Of a DNA stretch of 64,000 bases, positions 1 to 7,941 are shown piece after piece (the first letter of the stretch is position 1; every line of letters begins with the position of its first letter). The DNA lies in assembly GCA_947072905.1 (NCBI GenBank), contig CAMTKF010000007.1, positions 1-64,000 of the forward strand, read 5' to 3'. The position numbers and the translations under genes are program-made. The stretch comes from an uncultured Bacteroidales bacterium. GTDB taxonomy: Bacteria > Bacteroidota > Bacteroidia > Bacteroidales > Muribaculaceae. The notes below the pieces were generated by a model. It was given only the letters and a program-made list of their open reading frames with translations. It had not been told where the DNA came from and made no database searches.

Positions 1-76
1 ATGACTGAATCAATATCTAAAATACATTGACAAGACTCTCAAAGACAAGATAAAATAAATTTTAAACAGTTTCTAA
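1..76. repeat. Partial copy of a short inverted-repeat element (second copy at 34571-34738)
   Basis: These bases match the reverse complement of 34571-34646 with only two mismatches in 76. The right end reads AACAGTTTCTAA, the reverse complement of the outer end of the 34571 element, so the window opens inside one copy and the rest lies upstream. The frame from the first ATG stops after nine codons here but runs on in the other copy, which argues that the segment is not protein coding. Confidence 0.85.
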
Positions 77-107
77 AGTGTGTTCATCACACAGCATCAC
101 CTAATAA

Positions 108-140
108 ACAAGGCGCATTCTTCAGAGGGATGCGCCTTGT
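108..140. terminator. Perfect 11-bp hairpin before the serine hydrolase
   Basis: ACAAGGCGCAT and ATGCGCCTTGT form a perfect 11-bp stem with an 11-nt loop, ending 15 bp before the start codon at 156. No T-tract follows on the plus strand. It may end transcription from upstream or act as a 5' UTR structure; the sequence does not decide between these. Confidence 0.5.
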
Positions 141-155
141 AGTGTATCTGAATAT

Positions 156-1262
156 ATGCGAAAACTATTCTTGTTCCCTATCTTTGCATTAGTTTCCATT
201 ATAATGAATGCAAGCGCATACGACTTCTCCGGCCTCGACTCGATAATGAACCGCTACAGCCCCGATGCCCCCGGTGCAGCCATAATAATAGCTCAGGGCG
301 ATTCAATACTTTACGAACGCTACGCCGGGCTGGCCGATATGTCGGCACGCACGCCCATAGGCCCCGACACCCGATTCTGCATAGCATCGTGCTCCAAGCA
401 GTTCACCGTGGCGGCATTGCTAAGGCAGGTAAGCGGCTACCGCGGCCCCATGCCACTGCTCGACACCCCGCTGAGCCGGTTTTTCGATTACGAACAGCCG
501 TTCTGGAACGATATAACCCTGCGCAATCTCGCCAACCATACATCAGGAATACCCGATTCAAGACCTCGCACCGACCGCAATTGGTGTGTGTTTGCCGACG
601 AAGCCCAATCGCTGGAATATCTGCCCTCGGTTGAATCAACCACCTTCGGGCCGGGCGAATATTACGATTACCTCAACCCGTCGTTCATACTCATAGCCAA
701 TGTTGTGGAACAGCTCACCGGCAAGGATTTCTACAAATACGTGACCGACAGCATCTTCACACCGGCCGGAATGACCCACACGTACTACTTCGATCCCGGG
801 CACGATGGTCCGGGACAAAGCCATGCCTACGTACCCGACGGCGACGGACAATGGAAAGAATATGACTATGGCGAGGAGACTTTCTATGCCACCCGCCCCG
901 ACGGCGGCATCTATTCCACCGCCCGCGACCTGCTGGCTTGGGAAAACGCACTGCGCGATGCCACGGTACTCGACGCCTCACTGCGCGACCTCGCCTACCG
1001 CCCCTCGGTAAGCGTCACCGATAGCCCTTTATGCGACTATCAGCGCCGCCCCGACACATGGTATGGGTTGGGCTGGTTTATAGATCATCCGGCCAATCAG
1101 CCTAAAAAGGTTTATCATACCGGCGACAACGGCGGCTATCAGGCTTATCTGGCCAAATACCCCGAAGAGGATATCAAAATAATTGTACTCGAAAACCGCA
1201 ACGACTTTGACCGATGGGAGTTTGCCACAGCTATAGACAAAACTTTGAGAGTACGCAAATGA
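156..1262 (+). CDS. Secreted serine hydrolase, class C beta-lactamase / penicillin-binding-protein-like family
   Basis: This is a 368-residue exported protein with a signal peptide of about 21 residues ending near NASA. It carries the three marks of the beta-lactamase-related (PF00144) fold: SxxK at residues 78-81 (SCSK, nucleophile Ser78), YxN at 172-174 (YLN), and HTG near residue 321 in the place of KTG. Family members are periplasmic or surface esterases, D-amino peptidases or PBP-like enzymes; the true substrate cannot be read from the sequence. Its stop overlaps the start of the VanZ-like gene (ATGA), so the two are co-translated. A true antibiotic-hydrolysing beta-lactamase is less likely than a peptidase or esterase. 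Confidence 0.85.
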   Translation: MRKLFLFPIFALVSIIMNASAYDFSGLDSIMNRYSPDAPGAAIIIAQGDSILYERYAGLADMSARTPIGPDTRFCIASCSKQFTVAALLRQVSGYRGPMPLLDTPLSRFFDYEQPFWNDITLRNLANHTSGIPDSRPRTDRNWCVFADEAQSLEYLPSVESTTFGPGEYYDYLNPSFILIANVVEQLTGKDFYKYVTDSIFTPAGMTHTYYFDPGHDGPGQSHAYVPDGDGQWKEYDYGEETFYATRPDGGIYSTARDLLAWENALRDATVLDASLRDLAYRPSVSVTDSPLCDYQRRPDTWYGLGWFIDHPANQPKKVYHTGDNGGYQAYLAKYPEEDIKIIVLENRNDFDRWEFATAIDKTLRVRK

Positions 1263-1651
1263 AAAGAATATTACACTATTGGCCCACTTTCATAGTGGTA
1301 TGCGTAATCATATACGCCACATGGCTGCCCCACCCGCTGCCGAGCAGCTCTCTGCCGTCAATCCCCCACATCGACAAGCTCATACATGCCATAATGATGG
1401 GCGGATTTACGGGTGCTGTGATGTTTGACTACTACCGTCAGTGCCCCTCGCGCCGACCGCTCACCTTGCGCGTAGTGATTGCATTCACCTCAATGGCAAT
1501 GGCATTCAGCGTGGTTGACGAAACCGTACAGGGACTGCTGCCCATCGGCCGCCCATCTGACCCGCTCGATCTGCTTGCCGACTGGCTCGGATGTGTGGTA
1601 GCCGCATTTACAGCGCCACCTGCCATCCGCGCAGTCGTCAGACTTCGTTAA
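1259..1651 (+). CDS. VanZ-like family membrane protein
   Basis: The protein has 130 residues from the ATG at 1259, which overlaps the upstream stop by four bases; the longer frame from 1214 lies inside the hydrolase gene and is rejected. Hydrophobic segments alternate with the VanZ-family (PF04892) marks HIDKLIHA near residue 40 and DETVQG...GRPSDPLDLLADWLG in the C-terminal third. VanZ-like proteins are small integral membrane proteins; one reference member gives low-level teicoplanin resistance, but most have unknown roles. Coupling to a PBP-like hydrolase suggests a cell-envelope job. The gene converges on the DUF4249 gene 17 bp away. Confidence 0.85.
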   Translation: MKRILHYWPTFIVVCVIIYATWLPHPLPSSSLPSIPHIDKLIHAIMMGGFTGAVMFDYYRQCPSRRPLTLRVVIAFTSMAMAFSVVDETVQGLLPIGRPSDPLDLLADWLGCVVAAFTAPPAIRAVVRLR

Positions 1652-1668
1652 ATTGAACTTCTAAGAAA

Positions 1669-2505
1669 TCACTTGACTATAACAGTTGCAAACGATGTGC
1701 CGTAACCTGCCCAATAGCCCTTTCCGCCCTGTATATTGCCTTCGCAGGCAGTGGTGGAGATGAAAAACATGTTGGACTGCAGGCTTACGGCTTTCTCATA
1801 CGACTCCCAGAAGCGGTAAGCCTCGGCGTCGAGTGTGCATAGCTTAACCTGCACAGTGTCATTTATGCGGTAATTAGGGGTAAAATGGCCTTGGGTAGAG
1901 GTATCGTGTATGCCCCTGGCTGCGTTCCACCCTGCGCTCGGGTCGTATTCATCATCCTTAAAGAGTCCGAGGAATGAAGAGTAATAACGCTTCTCGCCGT
2001 TGGTCCGCGTAAACAGTTTATAGTAATGGCCGTTCTCAGGACATACATTGCCGTATGCTCTGAGCATAAACATCGAATCAGAGCCTTCAACACGGTTTAC
2101 CTTCAATGAATCAAGCCTTGCCACAGGCGGTATGGTAGTTACGGCTGTAAGTACCCGATCGTCCACTTCCACTTTCAATGTATAGGTGTGGCCTACCTTG
2201 CCGCGCAACCTCGATGAGGTATAGATAACCGGCGGCACATAGTTGTCGTTAATACGCATCACCAATACCTCCGACTCCTCGCCGTCGCTCACGGTTATAC
2301 GGCACCAACGCTGCACCAGCTCGTCGATAGAGCCGCTACCGTTCTGTATATCGGCGGCCTTGGTCACTATCACCACGGGCTTGTCCTCGTCTTCAATCCA
2401 GCCTTCCACCACTATAGGTATCTCAACCTGCGGCCCGGGACTGTCACTGTCGCATGCCGCGCACAGTGCGAGCAAAGCTGTTCCGGATAATATCATCTTT
2501 TTCAT
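1669..2505 (-). CDS. DUF4249 domain outer-membrane lipoprotein
   Basis: The 278-residue product begins with a lipoprotein signal (ALLALCAAC, lipidated Cys about residue 18) followed by an Asp/Ser-rich tether. The body resembles DUF4249 proteins: an early EGWIEDEDKPVVIVTKA stretch, a beta-rich middle and an aromatic C-terminus. DUF4249 lipoproteins are usually encoded directly behind a TonB-dependent receptor, as here (7-bp gap), and are presumed to sit with it at the outer membrane. It is the last gene of a four-gene minus-strand operon. The ligand is unknown. Confidence 0.85.
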   Translation of the reverse strand: MKKMILSGTALLALCAACDSDSPGPQVEIPIVVEGWIEDEDKPVVIVTKAADIQNGSGSIDELVQRWCRITVSDGEESEVLVMRINDNYVPPVIYTSSRLRGKVGHTYTLKVEVDDRVLTAVTTIPPVARLDSLKVNRVEGSDSMFMLRAYGNVCPENGHYYKLFTRTNGEKRYYSSFLGLFKDDEYDPSAGWNAARGIHDTSTQGHFTPNYRINDTVQVKLCTLDAEAYRFWESYEKAVSLQSNMFFISTTACEGNIQGGKGYWAGYGTSFATVIVK

Positions 2506-2512
2506 AATCCGC

Positions 2513-4534
2513 TCAGAATTTAATGTAATAACTCAGCGACGGAATCGCATATCCCATGGTCATCGACGACGGATGAATCCCCTCTTTAACTGAAAACGAG
2601 TATGACCTGAACAACTCATTGTCGTGGGCGTAGGCATTGAATACGCTCACATTTAGTCCCTGCTCCACCGGGCCACGTCTGTAGAATATCCAGTCAAGCG
2701 CCAGGTCTAGGCGGTGCATGGCCGACAAGCGGCTCGAATTATATTCCTTAAATTCACATATAAGGTTTTCGCCTATCATATACGCATACAGCGGCTCGGT
2801 AAAGGGCTGTCCGCTCGCATATACAAATGATGCCGACGCCGTCAGTCCACGTGATATATTCCACACCACATTAAGCTTGAGGTCGTGCGTCCTGTCGTGC
2901 AGATAGGGATACCAACGTGAGGATTTTCCGGGAAACTTTTGACTTGATTTTGACAACGTATAACTCAGAATGCCCTGCACGGGACCCACGCGCCCCTGCA
3001 CCATTGCGGCAATACCATACGCCCTGCCCCGACCCGACTCGACTCCCGACATGGGATCGAAACGGTTGCCAAGCATATCAAACAGCGACCCGTTCCACGT
3101 CATCATGTGACTGAAATTGCGATAATAAGCACTGATGTCATAGCTGAGATTAAACCGGTTGGTACGTCCGCGTAAACTCAGCGAATAATCCATAGACTCA
3201 AGCGGGCGAAAGTTGCGGCCGGCAGCTATCCAGAAGTCAGTAGGCAGTCCCAGGGTGGATTCTTCTATCTTGTGTATGAACTGCGCACGGCGGCCGGCAT
3301 GGAGTTTGAGCGAGGCATCGGCACTCATGCGGTACACTGCCGTAAATGCCGGCAACGCATATATGCGCGACAAGTCTCCGCCGTTATAATACACGAGCTT
3401 GGCACCGGGCTGAAGCTCAAAGCGGCCCACACTGAAGGGCAGTATGCCACCTGCCCTAATCTCGGCCGAACCGCCCGAACTGCGAGGTGCCACGCTGCCG
3501 CCACGCCGCAAGTCTTCTACATATTGCGGTGTGATATGCCTGTAGACAGCCCCTGCGCCTATGGTGGCGCGGCCTATTTTCATAACTCCCGAATAATTCA
3601 GCGCATACAGCCGCGACGGCATATTACGGTCAATATCGGCATAGCTTACACGGGCTTTATTTGAGAAAAAGCTGTAGCCTAAGGTATGCGTGGACCTATC
3701 GGGACACAGCAATGTGGCACCGGCTGCCATATTGCGCCAGCCCATAAGTATATCGGCTGAATAATTGGGGTCGGAAACCTTCATGTTGTCCGAGCCATAG
3801 AATGCGCTAAATTTCAGTCTGTATCCCTTGCCGAGCGATTGCAGGTAAGTGGCGTTGAAATCTTGAAATCCGTAGTCGAGCGGAGCGTTTCCGAGCTTTA
3901 TGGCATCGCCATAAAGGGCATTCAGATAAGTGAGCCTGCCCGACAGGGTAAGAGAAGATTTTCCTTTGCTGACAGGGGTCTTGACAGTGGCGTACGCATC
4001 TAACAGACCAACCGACGCGCTGCCCTGCAAGTCCGTTACCGGCGTTGATGATGTATTTGCCGATATATCGGCGCCAACAAAGTCGGCCGATGCCGAATTG
4101 TCGGTGTTCATAGTGATATCAAACGTGTCGAAATGCGGAGTGTTGAACACCGAGAACAGTCCTAAGAAATGTACCGGATTGTATATATCCATGCCGTCGA
4201 TCGACACATGGTTGTGGGCATTCTCACTACCCTGCACATAAATACCGCCGGAAATGAAATCGCTTGACGCCACCATGGGCAGCGCCTGCATGATGCGCAA
4301 CGGGTCGGAATTGCCCAAAAGCCGCGGTAATGCGCTGATTGCCGCAGCTCCAAGACTGTACTGTCCGCCCTCCTTGCCCTGACTGAATGCCGGAGGACGG
4401 CGACGCGCCACCACCTGTACCTCGCCAAGCGGGTTGGCCGATGTATCGGCAGGCTCTGAACCGGCAATCGCGGTCTGTGCAGCTGCCGAAGAAGCCGCAC
4501 AGACCGCGATCGCTATGGTAAAAAGCCTGTTCAA
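2513..4534 (-). CDS. TonB-dependent outer-membrane receptor
   Basis: This is a 673-residue receptor. A signal peptide ends near AAAQ; a plug-domain region follows at about residues 35-150 (LGNSDPLRIMQALP, YVQGSENAHNHVSIDGMD, IYNPVHFLGLFSVF), then a beta-barrel ending in aromatic YYIKF, typical of outer-membrane insertion. It lacks the N-terminal carboxypeptidase-like domain of SusC proteins and is shorter, so it belongs with the DUF4249-linked receptors rather than a glycan locus. The frame opens with TTG at 4534-4532; no ATG lies nearby and the signal peptide supports this start. It begins only 3 bp after the acidic secreted gene. Confidence 0.88.
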   Translation of the reverse strand: MNRLFTIAIAVCAASSAAAQTAIAGSEPADTSANPLGEVQVVARRRPPAFSQGKEGGQYSLGAAAISALPRLLGNSDPLRIMQALPMVASSDFISGGIYVQGSENAHNHVSIDGMDIYNPVHFLGLFSVFNTPHFDTFDITMNTDNSASADFVGADISANTSSTPVTDLQGSASVGLLDAYATVKTPVSKGKSSLTLSGRLTYLNALYGDAIKLGNAPLDYGFQDFNATYLQSLGKGYRLKFSAFYGSDNMKVSDPNYSADILMGWRNMAAGATLLCPDRSTHTLGYSFFSNKARVSYADIDRNMPSRLYALNYSGVMKIGRATIGAGAVYRHITPQYVEDLRRGGSVAPRSSGGSAEIRAGGILPFSVGRFELQPGAKLVYYNGGDLSRIYALPAFTAVYRMSADASLKLHAGRRAQFIHKIEESTLGLPTDFWIAAGRNFRPLESMDYSLSLRGRTNRFNLSYDISAYYRNFSHMMTWNGSLFDMLGNRFDPMSGVESGRGRAYGIAAMVQGRVGPVQGILSYTLSKSSQKFPGKSSRWYPYLHDRTHDLKLNVVWNISRGLTASASFVYASGQPFTEPLYAYMIGENLICEFKEYNSSRLSAMHRLDLALDWIFYRRGPVEQGLNVSVFNAYAHDNELFRSYSFSVKEGIHPSSMTMGYAIPSLSYYIKF

Positions 4535-4537
4535 GCC

Positions 4538-6205
4538 TTACCAGGGATAGGGTTCGTCATACTCATAATCGCTGAGTATGTTGTTGATGGTGTTCACTAT
4601 ATCATCGGCATCGTTCACAAACTTGCGGAAATTATTGCCGGTGAAGTATTTGCTGTCAAATGCGAATGAACTGCCATCTGCAAAGGTAAGATACGGCAGG
4701 GTTATGTATTCAATATCGCGCTGCTGATATGATGCTCCAAGGTCAACCCATGTATTTGTTCGCTCGTCCCAGTAGCCTGTCACAGTGTAGCCGTCGTCCC
4801 ATATATCCTCGTCCACGTTCCATATCACAAAGCCCTGGGGCTGATAGCCGTGGTCGTAATAGAACGATGCGTCTGAATAGTTGTTGAATATCTCCACTAT
4901 CTTGTTCATGCTCTGTTCCGAGCCGTATGTCAGAGTAAGCAGATTCTTGTTTCGGTTGATATCAACCGAAAAAGCCTCATCGTTCTCCTGCAGATATCGT
5001 TCTATATCGTCGTAAGAATTGTCATAATTGGCCACATGACCCTTTACCTGCAGTCGGCCGAGAATATCGGTATCTGTGACTACCGAGCCGAATTTCCTTA
5101 CTACACTGCGTCCATCCACGGTATAGTAATACTCGCCGTAATTCTCGTATTCATATTCATCAAGAACGCCCTGCATGTCATCAGCCCATCCCTGCATGTT
5201 GAGCAGTTCAGAACCTTTCAGCCTTACAGTGTTGGTTATAACCTTCTCGCCCTTGATTGCAACGGTAAGGTCGTCGTTGGCCGAGGTATTGCGTATGGCA
5301 AGGATATTGTCAACCTTGATGTTGGCAAAGTCTGCCGCCAATGTCATATCCAGCGACTTGTTTTCCTGATTCAACTCAAAGTCGATATCGGTATTGAATA
5401 TGACAGTATTCTGCATCTTTGTCACACATGAAATGTGGCGGGGAACACGTCCGGTAACGTTGTATGTCAGTATAGAACCATCATAATCCTTCAGCTTGAT
5501 AGATTCGGTCCATTGTGTGTAATCCTCCGATGCCTCTATGCGGAAGGTGTAGTTTTTGCCCATTGCCGGGCCTTTGAACCTCAGTTCAAAATAGTTGGCA
5601 TCAGAAATTTTCGTCCACTTGCGCTGATTCACGTCAGCCTCAAACACACCGGTGAGGTCGTTTTTGGTGAACAGGTCGGTATACACCGAGCCCATGACGC
5701 GCACAGCCGCAAAATTGCCCTTGGCCATATCGCCCATAGCGTTGATGAGCTTGTTGAGCGGAGCGCGATAGTCATATTCTTCATCATCGTCAAAAAGGTC
5801 GGGATGATTTGCCTTGAAGTCGGCAAAAATCTCATCTTGATCGCAAAAAGACAGATTGGTATATTCGGCCATGAATCCGAGGACATCGGCTGCATCGTTC
5901 ACATTGATTTTTGAGTACAGTTCATCGCCTATCTGCAATATTCGGTCCTTATGCTCGGTTGACGACATCTGACCGCCCACAGGCATGTCAAATGAAATAT
6001 GCTCAACATTGGCCAGCTTAATGCCTGTGTCATATCCGCTCACATACAGAGTCTTGCCGTCTTCGCTGAACTTCAGGTCACCGGCAACGCCAAAAGAGTA
6101 TTTATGATATCCGTCGGCTTCTTTAACATAAATTGCACGCGGTCCGGCGCCCCACACGGGTACCAATGAGAGTACTGTCAGTACTAAAAATGCCAGTCTT
6201 TTCAT
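4538..6205 (-). CDS. Secreted acidic protein of unknown function (555 aa)
   Basis: I do not recognise a family. The protein has a clear signal peptide (MKRLAFLVLTVLSLVPVWGA) and no other membrane segment, so it is exported. It is rich in Asp, Glu, Tyr and Asn, with acidic runs such as FDDDEEYDY and a tail ending YDEPYPW. An N-terminal stretch ending VEHISFD resembles the opening of the small upstream protein (HINRLTFSD), suggesting a shared short leader module. It overlaps that gene (ATGA) and precedes the receptor by 3 bp. It may be a surface ligand-binding partner of the receptor; that is inferred from position only. Confidence 0.75.
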   Translation of the reverse strand: MKRLAFLVLTVLSLVPVWGAGPRAIYVKEADGYHKYSFGVAGDLKFSEDGKTLYVSGYDTGIKLANVEHISFDMPVGGQMSSTEHKDRILQIGDELYSKINVNDAADVLGFMAEYTNLSFCDQDEIFADFKANHPDLFDDDEEYDYRAPLNKLINAMGDMAKGNFAAVRVMGSVYTDLFTKNDLTGVFEADVNQRKWTKISDANYFELRFKGPAMGKNYTFRIEASEDYTQWTESIKLKDYDGSILTYNVTGRVPRHISCVTKMQNTVIFNTDIDFELNQENKSLDMTLAADFANIKVDNILAIRNTSANDDLTVAIKGEKVITNTVRLKGSELLNMQGWADDMQGVLDEYEYENYGEYYYTVDGRSVVRKFGSVVTDTDILGRLQVKGHVANYDNSYDDIERYLQENDEAFSVDINRNKNLLTLTYGSEQSMNKIVEIFNNYSDASFYYDHGYQPQGFVIWNVDEDIWDDGYTVTGYWDERTNTWVDLGASYQQRDIEYITLPYLTFADGSSFAFDSKYFTGNNFRKFVNDADDIVNTINNILSDYEYDEPYPW

Positions 6206-6687
6206 TTCTTCAGGAATTTAAATGCAAGTCCGTTATAAGTTGCCACATACACTCCGGCGGGGAGTACACTCACGTCAAGGGTCTGAGCGCCATCGCCTGT
6301 CTTGAATCCAAGCATCTTGCGACCGTTTGAATCATAAACCGCAAATTCGGCACCTGCCACACCGGTAAAGCTTATGGCAGCCGATTCAGCTGAGAACTCA
6401 AAGGAAACTCCGTCGGTGATTGCAGACTCTACACCGCCGACCGAATTATGTGAGAACTCCATATTGCTTATGGCAGCTATATCCACCTTTTCTACGGTAG
6501 CGTCCTTCATCTCCACATTCATCTGCGCGTCAGAGAATGTGAGTCGGTTGATATGGTCTATATCAATGGCCTTTGACTGGCCGCCTGCCAGCTGAAGCAC
6601 CATATACATGGGTTCGCTTACAGACTGTGCCCCGGCAGCAAATGCAAGGCTGAGCATGGCCGGCACAATTAAATTACGAAATTTCAT
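6202..6687 (-). CDS. Small secreted protein with a T9SS-type C-terminal sorting domain
   Basis: The start is placed at MKFRNLIVPAM (6687), giving 161 residues with a signal peptide ending in AAGAQ; the longer frame only adds upstream sequence. The last 70 or so residues look like a type A T9SS C-terminal domain: FAVYDSNGRKML, then LDVSVLPAGVYVATYNG, then a basic end FKFLKK. Such tails send proteins across the outer membrane through the SprA channel, which is encoded in this window at 12387. The N-terminal part (IDIDHINRLTFSD) is short and has no known activity. It is the first gene of the operon and overlaps the next by ATGA. Confidence 0.75.
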   Translation of the reverse strand: MKFRNLIVPAMLSLAFAAGAQSVSEPMYMVLQLAGGQSKAIDIDHINRLTFSDAQMNVEMKDATVEKVDIAAISNMEFSHNSVGGVESAITDGVSFEFSAESAAISFTGVAGAEFAVYDSNGRKMLGFKTGDGAQTLDVSVLPAGVYVATYNGLAFKFLKK

Positions 6688-6720
6688 AGCGAAAAAAGAA
6701 AGACAAAATGTGATAATGTT

Positions 6721-6752
6721 AAGACGGTGGCACACTGCTGTACCACCGTCTT
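6721..6752 (-). terminator. Hairpin after the TlpA-like gene
   Basis: AAGACGGTGG and CCACCGTCTT form a perfect 10-bp stem 16 bp downstream of the thioredoxin stop. On the minus strand it is followed by the AT-rich AACATTATCACATTTTG. It separates the thioredoxin gene from the receptor operon. Confidence 0.7.
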
Positions 6753-6767
6753 GAATTATGTATGAAT

Positions 6768-7763
6768 TTATTTGAGGGCTTTTTCAACGTCGGCCTTGAG
6801 GTCGGCGCCTTGCTTGTCGCGGCTCACTATGGTGCCGTCGGGGGCTATGAGCATTATGCAGGGAATACCCGATATACCGTAGATATCGGTTGGAATCTGC
6901 TGGGCATCGAGTATAACGGGCCAGGTAATATCGAGGTCCTTGATAGCTTTCTCGGTATCTGCCACCTTATCCCATACTGCTACGCCGAGTACGTTGAGTT
7001 TGTCGGAATTTGCTGCGAGAAGTTCCTTTATACCGGGAATCTCGCGGCGGCACGGGCCGCACCAGCTTGCCCAGAAGTCAACGAGAAGATACTTGCCATC
7101 CTTGCCTACGTAGTCGCTCAGCTTCTTGCCGTTGATGTCGAAGTCGGTGTACTTCGCGCCTACGCCGGTGGCAGCCTTACGGCGGTTCATCTCAATAAGC
7201 TGCGACACGCGCTGTGACTTCTGCAGCGAGGGAACCTTGTCCACGTATGCTTCCAATTCTTCGGGAGCCATACCGTAGGCCGTCTGCATGAAAATCATCA
7301 GTCCGACGGGATTGTCGATATTCTCGTCCATTTTTTCCTTAAGGTATTTTTCATATTGGGCGTATACAGCTTCTTTTTCGGCCTCACTTGTGCATGAGTT
7401 GTATTTGCGACCGATGGCGGCCAACGAATCATTGAGCTCGCGGTTAACATCGTTGAGAGGAGAACCAAAAGCTTTACCCTGCTTGTCAAAGGAAATGCTG
7501 CCGTTTTCAAGGATGAACGAGGGGCCACGCTTGCCGTCCATTATAAGACGGGCGGGGATAGGTTCGTCAATGGTTCCCTCAAATACGGTCATTTCGCCTT
7601 CACAAAGCACTGAGTCTACATACTCGCCGTTATCATAGTTAATAATATATAGCATTGCGCCTTCGAGATCGGCGGTGCCGGGTACCTGCACCTTGTAAGG
7701 ATCGGCGGCGTTCATTCCGCAAGCCGCTGCTCCGAGGGCTGCAATCATAAACAATTTTTTCAT
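6768..7763 (-). CDS. TlpA-like thiol-disulfide oxidoreductase with N-terminal DUF4369-like domain
   Basis: The start is set at MKKLFMIAAL (7763), which gives a signal peptide; the 35 residues before it in the open frame cover the promoter. Residues 20-130 resemble the DUF4369 domain often found in Bacteroidetes TlpA proteins. The C-terminal thioredoxin fold carries the active site WCGPC (Cys235 and Cys238) and a cis-proline region (ISGIPCIMLI). Such periplasmic proteins reduce disulfides of exported substrates. The length of 331 residues is normal for this two-domain type. It has its own promoter and terminator. Confidence 0.9.
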   Translation of the reverse strand: MKKLFMIAALGAAACGMNAADPYKVQVPGTADLEGAMLYIINYDNGEYVDSVLCEGEMTVFEGTIDEPIPARLIMDGKRGPSFILENGSISFDKQGKAFGSPLNDVNRELNDSLAAIGRKYNSCTSEAEKEAVYAQYEKYLKEKMDENIDNPVGLMIFMQTAYGMAPEELEAYVDKVPSLQKSQRVSQLIEMNRRKAATGVGAKYTDFDINGKKLSDYVGKDGKYLLVDFWASWCGPCRREIPGIKELLAANSDKLNVLGVAVWDKVADTEKAIKDLDITWPVILDAQQIPTDIYGISGIPCIMLIAPDGTIVSRDKQGADLKADVEKALK

Positions 7764-7786
7764 TTTGATTATATTTAATATTTTCA

Positions 7787-7817
7787 CAAAAGTAATAAAA
7801 ATTTCATTCTTGACAAA
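7787..7817 (-). promoter_or_regulatory. Bacteroidota-type promoter of the TlpA-like gene
   Basis: On the minus strand TTTG and TACTTTTG are 19 bp apart, matching the Bacteroidota sigma-A consensus (TTTG, 19-20 nt, TAnnTTTG), about 25 bp before the chosen ATG. Confidence 0.7.
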
Positions 7818-7912
7818 TAACCCTTTACAATCTTTTTTTGTTTTAGTTAGTGTATTATTCGTTTGCAACTAATGTTTTATACACTTTTACTTAATTTTTG
7901 AAATATTTTTTG

Positions 7913-7920
7913 TAGATTTG
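7913..7920 (+). promoter_or_regulatory. -7 promoter element of the acyl-CoA ligase gene
   Basis: TAGATTTG matches TAnnTTTG and lies 21 bp before the ATG at 7942. No clear TTTG is found at the usual distance upstream. Confidence 0.6.
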
Positions 7921-7941
7921 CAACTTTAACTGACGTTTCCT

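Noticed and set aside
156-1262. Antibiotic-resistance beta-lactamase
   Set aside because: The fold is shared, but the motifs (SxxK, YxN, HTG) are equally those of esterases and peptidases, and no resistance context is seen.
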